The notes beneath the pieces were generated by a model. That model saw only the letters and a program-made list of their open reading frames with translations, did not search any database and was not told the DNA's origin. A program made the position numbers and the translations under genes. This document shows positions 16,538-24,624 of a stretch of 52,765 nt of DNA, piece after piece (the first letter of the stretch is position 1; each line of letters opens with the position of its first letter). The DNA comes from an uncultured Pelagibacteraceae bacterium (GTDB lineage: Bacteria > Pseudomonadota > Alphaproteobacteria > Pelagibacterales > Pelagibacteraceae), in NCBI GenBank assembly GCA_902624635.1, contig CACNYD010000001.1, forward strand, positions 1-52,765, in the 5' to 3' direction.

Positions 16538-17081
16538 TTGTTTTATATTTATTTATTAAACTTATTTGAAAAACGGTAAATATAAATGTGATTGGTAATA
16601 ATCCCCACACTTTAAAGTTAACCCAAAATTCCTCAGATTGAGTTCTCCAAACAATCTCGTTAAGTATTGCAAGACCAAAAAAGAAATATATCCATCTTTT
16701 ATTCATTACTTCCCACCCTTCATTAGTTAGTGAGATAGATCCACCCATTAATTTTTTTAAAACAGGCTCATTTGTAAAGTATTTTCCAAATATTAAAGCA
16801 AATGCAAAGAGAATATTAATAATTGTTGGTTTAATATAAATAAAAATTGGATTATCAAAGTAAATTGTTAAGCCACCAAAAAAAGTTATTAAAACACCAC
16901 TTAGCAAAGGTACTTTTGGTATTTTTTTTTCTAAAAACCAAACAATTGCCAATGCAATTATTGTCGCAACTATAAATGGAGGAATGGCAATTTTTAAGTC
17001 TTTTCCACTATCGTAGTAGTAGTAAAAAAAAATTACTAGAGGTCCAAAATCTGTTAGAAACTTTAAAAAAGATTTGTTCAC
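16530..17081 (-). CDS. ispZ: Inner membrane-spanning septation protein YciB/IspZ
   Basis: This is a 183-residue polytopic membrane protein beginning FLKFLTDFGPLVIFFYYYY. Family landmarks include PLLSGVLITFFGGLTIYFDNPIFIYIKPTI, the LNEIVWRTQSEEFWVNFKVWGLLPITFIF segment, and about five helices. YciB/IspZ is needed for normal septation in Shigella and for envelope integrity in E. coli. Length is normal. It is divergent from hspQ across 88 bp, and DUF2794 follows with an overlap. Confidence 0.9.
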   Translation of the reverse strand: MNKSFLKFLTDFGPLVIFFYYYYDSGKDLKIAIPPFIVATIIALAIVWFLEKKIPKVPLLSGVLITFFGGLTIYFDNPIFIYIKPTIINILFAFALIFGKYFTNEPVLKKLMGGSISLTNEGWEVMNKRWIYFFFGLAILNEIVWRTQSEEFWVNFKVWGLLPITFIFTVFQISLINKYKTNE

Positions 17082-17169
17082 AGGTAAGATATTAACATAA
17101 ATAATATTTTCGTAAAAACTTTTAATTTTTCTTATTGATTTTTGTTTTTAAATACCCATACTAAACTCA

Positions 17170-17490
17170 ATGGCAATTCAAAAAGCTAAATTTTCAATTG
17201 GTGACATAGTGAAACATAAACACTTCGACTTTAGGGGTGTGATTTACGATGTTGATTTTGAATTTAATAACTCAGAAGAGTGGTATCAATCCATTCCAAA
17301 AAATGTAAGACCTAGAAAAGATCAGCCTTTTTATCATCTGTTAGCTGAGAATGATGAAATCACTTATGAGGCATACGTATCTGAGCAAAATCTATTAGTG
17401 GATGACTCAGATGAACCAATAAAACATCCTCTGATTGAGGAAATTTTCTCTGGAAAAAAAGGATCAAGTTATTTCAAGCTATCTAATTAA
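17170..17490 (+). CDS. hspQ: Heat shock protein HspQ
   Basis: This is a 106-residue cytosolic protein (YccV/HspQ family). Visible landmarks are KFSIGDIVKHKHFDFRGVIYDVD near the start, PFYHLLAENDE, and YVSEQNLLVDDS, which are conserved through the family. In E. coli HspQ is a specificity-enhancing factor for Lon and binds hemimethylated oriC DNA. The upstream 88 bp, shared with ispZ, is AT-rich; a CCCAT element near 17154 is reminiscent of a heat-shock -10 box but I could not pair it with a good -35 box. Confidence 0.9.
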   Translation: MAIQKAKFSIGDIVKHKHFDFRGVIYDVDFEFNNSEEWYQSIPKNVRPRKDQPFYHLLAENDEITYEAYVSEQNLLVDDSDEPIKHPLIEEIFSGKKGSSYFKLSN

Positions 17491-17525
17491 ATAAATCACT
17501 TTTTTAACACATTTAGTTCAAACCT

Positions 17526-17554
17526 TTGACACAGCAATGTGCTTTTCTTAGGTT
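17526..17554 (+). promoter_or_regulatory. Putative promoter of the hspQ-ccmC small RNA
   Basis: A perfect -35 hexamer TTGACA (17526-17531) is followed after 17 bp by TAGGTT (17549-17554), a weak -10 box. A short inverted repeat CACA-GCAA-TGTG (17530-17541) overlaps the -35 box and spacer and could be an operator. Transcription would start near 17560, at the first bases of the long hairpin. Confidence 0.42.
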
Positions 17555-17558
17555 AATT

Positions 17559-17630
17559 CTGATCAAGGGTGCTACTAATTTACCCTTCGTTATTATCTCC
17601 CTCTAGCATTCTTGATCAGGCAGTTTTTTC
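17559..17630 (+). ncRNA. Candidate small RNA: 16-bp hairpin with CU-rich loop and T-run
   Basis: The arms CTGATCAAGGGTGCTA (17559-17574) and TAGCATTCTTGATCAG (17604-17619) pair over 16 positions, 14 Watson-Crick and two G-U. The 29-nt loop contains TCTCCCTC (17596-17603), complementary to purine-rich Shine-Dalgarno sequences. The stem is followed by GCAG and six T (17624-17629). With the promoter-like boxes just upstream this fits a 70-nt independent RNA; it could equally be only the hspQ terminator, although the loop is longer than usual. An alternative inner pairing AAGGGT/ACCCTT (17565-17570 with 17582-17587) excludes part of the long stem. Confidence 0.5.
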
Positions 17631-17651
17631 ATAATAAAAATAATCTCATAT

Positions 17652-18359
17652 ATGTTTAAATATTTTGAACCAAGTAAAATTTTTTCAATAACATCGAAAG
17701 CTCCTAAGTATGTTTTATTTTTATTTATTGTCATTCTTTCGATAGGATTAACAGAGGCATTAATATTATCTCCTGAAGATTACAAACAAAGTCATTCTGT
17801 CAGAATTATGTATGTTCATGTTCCAGCAGCTTGGATTTCACTCGGAATTTTTTCTGCTATTACTTTTTTATCTATAGTTGGATACATATTTAAGATAAGA
17901 AATTTTTTTTTAATTGCAAAAAGTTTAGCACCCTCCGGATTAGTATTTAATATAATAGCTCTGGTGACTGGCTCAATATGGGGTAAACCTACTTGGGGAA
18001 CATGGTGGGCTTGGGATGCAAGAATAACTTCAATGTTAATATTAGTATTGTTTTACATCATGTATCTTATTGCATGGAGAATCTTTGAAGATAATGACAA
18101 AGTGTTTAAAGTCACTTCAGTTATTACAATTTTAGGAATAATTAATGTTCCAATAATAAAGTATTCGGTAGACTGGTGGAATACATTGCATCAACCCGCT
18201 TCAATTAATATACTCTCGAAGTCGTCAATTCACATATCAATGCTCTTTCCTTTATTGACAATGACTGCGGCATTTGCCCTATTTTCTCTACTGATTTTTT
18301 TAATGAAATATAATACAGAACTGATAAAAATTAAAAATAAAGGGTTAGATAGATTATGA
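17652..18359 (+). CDS. ccmC: Haem exporter / cytochrome c biogenesis protein CcmC
   Basis: This 235-residue, six-helix inner-membrane protein belongs to System I cytochrome c maturation and loads haem onto CcmE at the periplasmic face. The tryptophan-rich WWD domain WGKPTWGTWWAWDAR is at 110-124, with flanking His residues such as His56 in YVHVPAAW and another in LHQPAS. Length is typical. The ATG at 17652 opens a six-gene run ccmCDEFGH, in which the stop overlaps the ccmD start by 4 bp. The ABC-type genes ccmA and ccmB, which often precede ccmC, are not in the window. Confidence 0.96.
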   Translation: MFKYFEPSKIFSITSKAPKYVLFLFIVILSIGLTEALILSPEDYKQSHSVRIMYVHVPAAWISLGIFSAITFLSIVGYIFKIRNFFLIAKSLAPSGLVFNIIALVTGSIWGKPTWGTWWAWDARITSMLILVLFYIMYLIAWRIFEDNDKVFKVTSVITILGIINVPIIKYSVDWWNTLHQPASINILSKSSIHISMLFPLLTMTAAFALFSLLIFLMKYNTELIKIKNKGLDRL

Positions 18360-18583
18360 TTGAAAATTTATTTTTTATGAATGGATACGGACTGTATGTT
18401 TGGTCAGCATTTTCATTTACTTTATTAAGTTTTTTGACACTTTTTTTAATTATTAAAATTCAATACAACAAAGAAAAAAATAAATTTATAGCAAAATTTG
18501 GAACATTAGATACTGAGAGAGCAGCTTTTGCAAAATCTCAAAGTATAAATAAAGAAATTTTGTCAAATACCTCAAACATTTAA
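18356..18583 (+). CDS. ccmD: Haem exporter protein CcmD
   Basis: This is a 75-residue protein with a MNGYGLYVWSAFSFTLLSFL opening, a single membrane helix and a charged tail with a DTERAAFAK stretch. CcmD is a poorly conserved small subunit that releases holo-CcmE from CcmABC. The identification relies on the GYGxYVWSAF motif plus its fixed place between ccmC and ccmE. It overlaps ccmC by 4 bp. Confidence 0.85.
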   Translation: MIENLFFMNGYGLYVWSAFSFTLLSFLTLFLIIKIQYNKEKNKFIAKFGTLDTERAAFAKSQSINKEILSNTSNI

Positions 18584-18593
18584 CTTTTGAAAC

Positions 18594-19013
18594 ATGTATG
18601 GGCGAAAGGTTAAATTAAGATTTTTTTTCATATTATTAATATTAGCAACCTTAGCATTATCCATATTTTTATTAATTAAGTCTTTAGAGGAAAATGTTAT
18701 TTTTTTTAAGTCTCCAACAGAAATTAAAACTTTGAGTGAAATAGGTAAGCAAAAAATTAGAATAGGTGGAATGGTTAAAAAAGACTCTATAACTATAATT
18801 TCGAAGGAAATAAAATTTATTATTACAGATTTTAAAAATGAGATAAATGTTGTTTATTCTGGAGTTGTGCCGAATCTCTTTGCTGAGGAGAAAGGCGTTG
18901 TAGCTGAAGGATACTTAAAAGATAAAAATTTTTTTTTTGCTACAAAAATTTTAGCTAAACATGACGAAAATTATATGCCACCAGAAGTTAAGGCTGCATT
19001 AGAGGAGAAATAA
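18594..19013 (+). CDS. ccmE: Cytochrome c-type biogenesis haem chaperone CcmE
   Basis: This is a 139-residue periplasmic haem chaperone anchored by an N-terminal helix (about 9-28). The OB-fold core includes [11 protein letters not shown] and [20 protein letters not shown]. The covalent haem-binding His is His123 in [11 protein letters not shown], with Tyr127 as axial ligand, the form expected for classical HxxxY CcmE. It lies 10 bp after ccmD and 2 bp before ccmF. Confidence 0.95.
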   Translation: MYGRKVKLRFFFILLILATLALSIFLLIKSLEENVIFFKSPTEIKTLSEIGKQKIRIGGMVKKDSITIISKEIKFIITDFKNEINVVYSGVVPNLFAEEKGVVAEGYLKDKNFFFATKILAKHDENYMPPEVKAALEEK

Positions 19014-19015
19014 AT

Positions 19016-20893
19016 TTGGCTAGTTTAATAGGTTCTTATTCATTAGGTTTTGGACTTTTTTTTTCAGTTTTTATTATTTTATTTTCAGTAAGAAATTTAA
19101 GAGACACTGAAATTTTAGATAAAAAGATAGTATCTTTTACATTTATTCAATTTTTTTTTGTGGTCATAAGTTTCTTTGGATTAATTATATCTTTTATCAA
19201 CTCAGATTTTAGTAACGAAACTGTTTTCAACCACTCTCATACGACCAAACCATTATTTTATAAAATCTCAGGAACTTGGGGCAATCATGAAGGCAGTTTA
19301 TTGTTATGGTTACTAGTATTAACTCTGTTTATTTCAATTTTTTTATTCAAATCTAATCATCAGCCAAAAAGATACAGAATTTTTACTCTATTGTTTCAAC
19401 AAATAATAATTATAGGTTTTTTTATTTTTTTGATTAAAAATTCAAGTCCATTTAATTATATTTTTCCAACTCCTAATGAGGGTTTAGGCCTGAACCCAAT
19501 CTTACAAGATCCTGCTTTAGCAATACACCCGCCAGTTTTATATTTAGGTTATGTTGGTTCTTCGATAATTTTCTCATCAGCTCTCGCTGCTATGGTCACA
19601 TCATATGTAACAAAAGAATGGGCAAAGCATATTAAGCAATGGGTTTTAGCATCTTGGGTTTTTCTTACATTAGGAATTTTACTTGGATCTATTTGGGCAT
19701 ATTATGAATTAGGTTGGGGAGGTTTTTGGTTTTGGGATCCAGTTGAAAATGTATCTTTAATGCCATGGTTTGCACTAACAACTTTACTTCATTGTATATT
19801 AGTCTTGGAGAAGAAGAAAATATTAACTTCATGGGCCATGATACTGTCTATCGCGACTTTTGCTCTGAGTATGAGTGGTACTTTTTTAGTTAGATCTGGA
19901 ATTTTAAATTCAGTTCATACATTTGCTAATGATCCAGAAAGAGGTTTATTTATTTTAATTTTTCTTTTTACACTTATTTTTTTATCTATTTTTATTTTCA
20001 TCTTTTTTCATTCAGACAAAGAAAAAATAGAAAATAATTTTTTTTGGTTAAGTAAAGAAACATCTATCTTAGTAAATAATTGGTTTATGATGTACTTTTT
20101 ATCGGTAATCTTAATAGGAACAATTTATCCAATTTTTTTAGAGGTTATAACTGCAAATAAGATATCTGTTGGACCACCTTTTTATAATAAACTTATATTG
20201 CCTTTCTTAATCCCATTTTTACTTGCTATGGCAATTGGACCAAATTTAAATTGGATTAAATCAGAATTAAAAGACAAGTTTTATATGATCATATTTTTAA
20301 TCATATCGTTTTTGTTGTCAGCATTTATAATTAAACAATTTAATATAAATTTTCTGATTAATACGATTTTGGTTTCTTCTGCTTTTTTTTTATTTTTTTC
20401 TACTTTGAGAGAATTTTTTGCGAAAAGATTTAAAAATTTATCTCAGAACATTGCTCATTTTGGTTTTAGCTTACTAATTTTAAGTATTTTATTTAATAAT
20501 ATTTTCTCTAATGAGGTTATTACAAATTTAAAAATTGGTGAAACGTTTAAGACTGAGAAATTTACAATAAATTTTGAAAATATTGACCAAGAAGATGAAA
20601 AAAATTTCAAGGCAATTAAAGGTAAATTTAAAATTCAATATTTGGATGGATCATCAGATATCCTCAATCCTGAGTTAAGAATATATAATCAACCAAATAT
20701 AATTACGAGTGAGGCTGATATTAAAACGAATTTACTCACTGATAAATTCATGACAATGAACTATGTTCAGAATCAGGAATATTTCAATGTTAGATATCAA
20801 GTTAAACCTTTTATGATATGGATATGGATTTCAGTAATATTAATAAGTTTTGGTGGTTTTTTAAGTTTTTTTAAAAAAAGATATGAAATCTAA
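19016..20893 (+). CDS. ccmF: Cytochrome c haem lyase subunit CcmF
   Basis: This 625-residue polytopic membrane protein starts with TTG at 19016. The WWD domain WGGFWFWDPVENVSLMPW lies at 234-251, preceded by LQDPALAIHPPVLYLGYVG (164-182), both diagnostic of CcmF. It takes haem from CcmE and, with CcmH, attaches it to apocytochrome CxxCH motifs. A periplasmic domain before the last helix is present. The TTG start is supported by the immediate LIGSYSLGFGLFF segment and by the 2-bp gap to ccmE. The 3' end overlaps ccmG by 11 bp. Confidence 0.95.
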   Translation: MASLIGSYSLGFGLFFSVFIILFSVRNLRDTEILDKKIVSFTFIQFFFVVISFFGLIISFINSDFSNETVFNHSHTTKPLFYKISGTWGNHEGSLLLWLLVLTLFISIFLFKSNHQPKRYRIFTLLFQQIIIIGFFIFLIKNSSPFNYIFPTPNEGLGLNPILQDPALAIHPPVLYLGYVGSSIIFSSALAAMVTSYVTKEWAKHIKQWVLASWVFLTLGILLGSIWAYYELGWGGFWFWDPVENVSLMPWFALTTLLHCILVLEKKKILTSWAMILSIATFALSMSGTFLVRSGILNSVHTFANDPERGLFILIFLFTLIFLSIFIFIFFHSDKEKIENNFFWLSKETSILVNNWFMMYFLSVILIGTIYPIFLEVITANKISVGPPFYNKLILPFLIPFLLAMAIGPNLNWIKSELKDKFYMIIFLIISFLLSAFIIKQFNINFLINTILVSSAFFLFFSTLREFFAKRFKNLSQNIAHFGFSLLILSILFNNIFSNEVITNLKIGETFKTEKFTINFENIDQEDEKNFKAIKGKFKIQYLDGSSDILNPELRIYNQPNIITSEADIKTNLLTDKFMTMNYVQNQEYFNVRYQVKPFMIWIWISVILISFGGFLSFFKKRYEI

Positions 20894-21401
20894 ACTTCTT
20901 CCACTTATTTTAGTTTTAACTTTTTTAATTATTTTTGTAATTTTTTTTAAAAGTTTAAAAAGTTCAAATATTTATACTCCCAACACCACTCTGGAAAAAA
21001 AAATTCCATCATTTGACTTAAAATCTTTTGAAAATAATTCTATTATTATTTCAGAAAAAATTTTTAAGGATAACGAGTATTATTTTATGAACATTTGGGC
21101 ATCGTGGTGCATCCCTTGTAAAGAAGAACATAAATTTTTAATGGAATTAAAAAAGGGTGGAAAAATAAAGTTAATAGGACTAAACTATAAAGATAATTTT
21201 AAAAACGCCTCAAATTTTTTAAAAGATTTGGGAAATCCATATAATATAATTGTTTCAGATAATGATGGCACCGGGTCAATTGAGTGGGGTGCTTATGGGG
21301 TGCCAGAAAGTTTTTTAGTATATCAAAATAAAATTATAAAAAGATTTATTGGACCAATTAGTAACGAGGATTTATTAGAAATTCAGAAAATAATTAAATG
21401 A
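20883..21401 (+). CDS. ccmG: Thiol:disulfide interchange protein CcmG/DsbE
   Basis: This is a 172-residue membrane-anchored periplasmic thioredoxin. An N-terminal helix (about 5-22) is followed by a thioredoxin fold with the active site WASWCIPCK (Cys76, Cys79). A conserved acidic insert region and the cis-Pro loop GVPESFLV lie further on. It reduces the apocytochrome or CcmH disulfide before haem ligation. It overlaps ccmF by 11 bp and ccmH by 4 bp. Confidence 0.94.
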   Translation: MKSKLLPLILVLTFLIIFVIFFKSLKSSNIYTPNTTLEKKIPSFDLKSFENNSIIISEKIFKDNEYYFMNIWASWCIPCKEEHKFLMELKKGGKIKLIGLNYKDNFKNASNFLKDLGNPYNIIVSDNDGTGSIEWGAYGVPESFLVYQNKIIKRFIGPISNEDLLEIQKIIK

Positions 21402-21760
21402 AATTTATTTATATATTTTTGATTATAAGTGTTATTTTAAATTTTAATTTCTTAAAAGCAGATGAAATTAAAACTGAAAATAAGATAGCAAAAAATTTGA
21501 GGTGTTTAATTTGTCAGGGTCAATCTGTGTATGACTCAGATTCGGAATTTGCAATAAGTCTAAAATTAATGATTAAAAATAAAATTCAACAAGGTATGAG
21601 TGAACAACAAATATATAGTTTTTTAAAAATGAAATATGGAGAATGGATATTGTATGATCCAGTTTTCAACAGAAATACCTATTTTTTATGGCTATTGCCT
21701 ATCTTGATATTCTTAGCTGGTGGTGCCATAATCATTAAAAGGTTTTATAATAAAAAATAA
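21398..21760 (+). CDS. ccmH: Cytochrome c-type biogenesis protein CcmH (CycL-type)
   Basis: This is a 120-residue protein with a signal peptide, the redox motif LRCLICQGQS (Cys36, Cys39), the helical MSEQQIYSFLKMKYGEWILYDP segment and a C-terminal membrane helix (about 95-115). It is the short CcmH form without the TPR domain; the CcmI part is not encoded next to it. It handles the apocytochrome thiols with CcmG. It is the last ccm gene in the run. Confidence 0.94.
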   Translation: MKFIYIFLIISVILNFNFLKADEIKTENKIAKNLRCLICQGQSVYDSDSEFAISLKLMIKNKIQQGMSEQQIYSFLKMKYGEWILYDPVFNRNTYFLWLLPILIFLAGGAIIIKRFYNKK

Positions 21761-21775
21761 TCTAAATTATTTATT

Positions 21776-22285
21776 ATGATTTTAAAAAAAATTTTTTTAA
21801 TTTTTTTAATTTTGACTTTACCCTCAAAATTATTTGGGGATACTAATATTGATGATAATAATCATCAGTTTAATCTATACTTTGGAAATTTTGATTTTAG
21901 TGACGATAAACAAAAAGCAACGTTGCTAGGTTTCCAGCATCAAAATGAAGACTTAAATAGAAATACATTTTTAGGAAATATTTCGCCTGTTACTGGAGGT
22001 TTCATAACCGAAAATTCCGCTGCATATATTTATACAGGTGTAGAGTGGAATATGGACATGGGCCCATTTTTTTTCACTCCAAGCTTTACTCCCGGACTTT
22101 ACCATGAAGGGGATGGAAAGGATCTTGGGCACGTTCTTGAGTTTAAGTCAGAATTGCAGCTTTCATATAAAACTACAGATACAACAAATTTTGCTGTATC
22201 TTATAATCATGTGTCTAATGCAAGTCTAGGTGATAAAAATCCTGGGGCAAATAGTTATATGTTTAATTTCCTCAAAAAGTTTTAA
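21776..22285 (+). CDS. PagL-like lipid A deacylase / acyloxyacyl hydrolase family protein
   Basis: This is a 169-residue protein with a signal peptide (about 1-21) and an amphipathic beta-strand pattern fitting an eight-stranded outer-membrane barrel. The C-terminal motif YNHVSNASLGDKNPGANSY contains the His145 and Ser147 that act as catalytic residues in PagL, and the chain ends in Phe as expected for BAM substrates. The PagL catalytic Glu, twelve residues after the Ser, corresponds to Asn159 here, so activity is uncertain. It lies 15 bp after ccmH and 8 bp before the first hydroxyacid oxidase gene. Confidence 0.68.
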   Translation: MILKKIFLIFLILTLPSKLFGDTNIDDNNHQFNLYFGNFDFSDDKQKATLLGFQHQNEDLNRNTFLGNISPVTGGFITENSAAYIYTGVEWNMDMGPFFFTPSFTPGLYHEGDGKDLGHVLEFKSELQLSYKTTDTTNFAVSYNHVSNASLGDKNPGANSYMFNFLKKF

Positions 22286-22293
22286 AAAAAAAT

Positions 22294-23445
22294 ATGAATT
22301 TAAAAGATTGTCACAACTTTGGTGATTTTAGAAAGTTAGCTCAAAAAAAGCTTCCATCACCTATCTTCCATTATATTGACGGAGCGGCAGATGATGAAAT
22401 TACATATGCTAGAAATACCAGCGCATTTGACGATGTAGATTTAGTTCCTAATGTTTTGAGAGGGGTTGAAGAAGTTGATTTATCTACTACGATATTTGGA
22501 AAAAAATTAGATTTACCTTTTTACTTATCACCAACAGCTTTACAAAGACTTTTCCATTACGATGGAGAAAGAGCAGTTGGAAAAGCCGCAAAAAAATTTA
22601 ATACTATGTTTGGTGTTTCTGCTTTAGCCACAGTCAGTGTTGAGGAAATTTCCTCAATGATTGATACACCCAAAATGTTCCAATTTTATTTTCACAAAGA
22701 TAGAGGTTTAAACGACTCTTGTCTGGAAAGAGCAAAGGCAGCAAAATTTGATGTTATGGCGCTAACTGTAGATACAATTACTGGAGGAAATAGAGAAAGA
22801 GACTTAAGAACAGGATTTACCTCTCCACCAAAGTTAACTTTAGCAAGTTTATTTAGTTTTGCTACTAAACCGATGTGGGGAATTAATTATCTAACAAAAG
22901 GTAAGTTTGAATTACCTCATTTACAAGATTTTGTGAAAGAAGGTACCGATGTTAACTCATCAATTGGAAATTATTTTTCAACTATGTTAGATCAATCTAT
23001 GAATTGGAAAGACGCTGAAAATCTTTGTTCTAAATGGGGAGGTCATTTCGCTCTCAAAGGAGTTATGAGTGTAGAAGATGCAAAAAGAGCAGTAGACATA
23101 GGATGTACAGGTATAATGGTATCAAATCATGGCGGAAGGCAGTTAGATGGATCTAGAGCGCCTTTTGATCAACTTGCAGAAATTGTTGATGCAGTTGGTG
23201 ATAAATTAGACGTGATCTGTGAAGGCGGAATTCATAGAGGCACGCACATGCTTAAAGCATTATCATTAGGTGCCAAGGCTTGTTCAGGGGGAAGATTATA
23301 TCTTTATGCTTTAGCAGCTGGAGGTCAAGCAGGTGTCGAAAGAGCTTTAGAAAAATATAAAGCAGAATTAGTGCGTGATATGAAACTTATGGGATGTACT
23401 AAAATCAGTGATTTGAATAGAAGTAATTTAAGATTCAGAAAATAG
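22294..23445 (+). CDS. FMN-dependent alpha-hydroxyacid oxidase/dehydrogenase, copy 1
   Basis: This 383-residue TIM-barrel flavoprotein is of the L-lactate dehydrogenase/glycolate oxidase family. It shows FHYIDGAADDE (25-35), Tyr132 in MFQFYFH, LTVDT (157-161), Lys255 in ALKGVMS and the catalytic His279 in SNHGGRQLDG. It would oxidise an L-2-hydroxyacid to the 2-oxo acid. The FMN-phosphate loop, usually DGGxRRG, reads EGGIHRG (310-316), a double change absent from the second copy. It ends at the base where the GTG of copy 2 begins. The substrate could be lactate, glycolate or a longer hydroxyacid. Confidence 0.9.
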   Translation: MNLKDCHNFGDFRKLAQKKLPSPIFHYIDGAADDEITYARNTSAFDDVDLVPNVLRGVEEVDLSTTIFGKKLDLPFYLSPTALQRLFHYDGERAVGKAAKKFNTMFGVSALATVSVEEISSMIDTPKMFQFYFHKDRGLNDSCLERAKAAKFDVMALTVDTITGGNRERDLRTGFTSPPKLTLASLFSFATKPMWGINYLTKGKFELPHLQDFVKEGTDVNSSIGNYFSTMLDQSMNWKDAENLCSKWGGHFALKGVMSVEDAKRAVDIGCTGIMVSNHGGRQLDGSRAPFDQLAEIVDAVGDKLDVICEGGIHRGTHMLKALSLGAKACSGGRLYLYALAAGGQAGVERALEKYKAELVRDMKLMGCTKISDLNRSNLRFRK

Positions 23446-24596
23446 TGGATTTAAAAGATTGCTATAATTTTAATGATTTTAGAAATTTAGCAAAAAAAAA
23501 ACTTCCCTCACCAATTTTTCATTACATTGATGGTGGCGCTGATGATGAGATGACTTTAAAAAGAAACACTGAAGCTTTTAATCAATGTGATTTAGTTCCA
23601 AACATCTTAGCAAGTGTAGGTAAGCCAGACTTATCAACCACGATACTGGGAAAAAAAATTGATATGCCAATTTTTTTATCTCCTTGCGCGATGCAGAGAT
23701 TATATCACCATGATGGTGACAAAGCTTCAGCTAGAGCAGCTGAAAAATTTGGAACTTTTTATAGTATGTCAACAATGGCAAATAATACTATAGAGGAAAT
23801 TTCAAATATATCTGGTGGACCAAAATTATTTCAACTTTACGTCCATAAAGATCAATCAATAACAGATGATTTAATAGATAGATGTAAAAGATCAGGATTT
23901 AATGGAATGTGTTTAACTGTTGATACATTAGTTGCAGGAAATAGAGAAAGAGATCATAGAACTGGATTTACAACACCACCCAAATTAACTTTGCAAAGTT
24001 TGATGAGTTTTGCAATGCATCCTATTTGGGTCTTTAATTATCTAACACATGGAAAATTTAAACTAGCTAATGTGGCGTCAAAAACTGACAAAGGAACTAA
24101 CATTGCTAAATCTGTTATAGAGTATATTAATGAGCAATATGATCCCTCAATGAATTGGAAAGATGCAGAGTACTGTATAAAAAAATGGAACGGTCCTTTT
24201 GCGTTAAAAGGAGTTATGAGTGTCGATGATGCAAAAAGGGCGGTTGATATTGGGTGTACTGCAATTATGATTTCAAATCATGGAGGTCGTCAGCTAGATG
24301 GATCTCGATCGCCTTTTGATCAAATAAAGGCAATTTCAGATGCAGTAGGAGATAAGGTAGAAATAATCTTAGACGGTGGAGTAAGAAGAGGGACACATGT
24401 ACTTAAAGCCTTAGCAGCCGGAGCTAAAGCATGCAGTTTTGGTAAGATGTTTTTGTTCTCTTTAGCCGCAGGAGGTCAACAAGGTGTTGAACATTTATTA
24501 AAAAACATGCACGATGAGATTGAAAGAAATATGGTTTTAATGGGCTGTACAAACTTAAAAGAGTTGAATAGTTCAAAATTAATTTATAGAAATTAA
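23445..24596 (+). CDS. FMN-dependent alpha-hydroxyacid oxidase/dehydrogenase, copy 2
   Basis: This is a 383-residue paralogue of the preceding gene, of identical length, starting with GTG that shares one base with the upstream TAG. It keeps the complete family motifs, including FHYIDGGADDE, LFQLYVH, ALKGVMS, SNHGGRQLDG and the canonical DGGVRRGTHVLKAL. The sequence of the middle region (SLMSFAMHPIWVFNYLTHGKF) is clearly homologous to copy 1. The pair probably arose by tandem duplication followed by divergence, so that the two either act on different 2-hydroxyacids or assemble together. An AAAAGGA Shine-Dalgarno for the following aminotransferase lies in the 28-bp gap downstream. Confidence 0.9.
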   Translation: MDLKDCYNFNDFRNLAKKKLPSPIFHYIDGGADDEMTLKRNTEAFNQCDLVPNILASVGKPDLSTTILGKKIDMPIFLSPCAMQRLYHHDGDKASARAAEKFGTFYSMSTMANNTIEEISNISGGPKLFQLYVHKDQSITDDLIDRCKRSGFNGMCLTVDTLVAGNRERDHRTGFTTPPKLTLQSLMSFAMHPIWVFNYLTHGKFKLANVASKTDKGTNIAKSVIEYINEQYDPSMNWKDAEYCIKKWNGPFALKGVMSVDDAKRAVDIGCTAIMISNHGGRQLDGSRSPFDQIKAISDAVGDKVEIILDGGVRRGTHVLKALAAGAKACSFGKMFLFSLAAGGQQGVEHLLKNMHDEIERNMVLMGCTNLKELNSSKLIYRN

Positions 24597-24624
24597 CAAA
24601 AAAATATAAAAAAAGGATTTTGTC

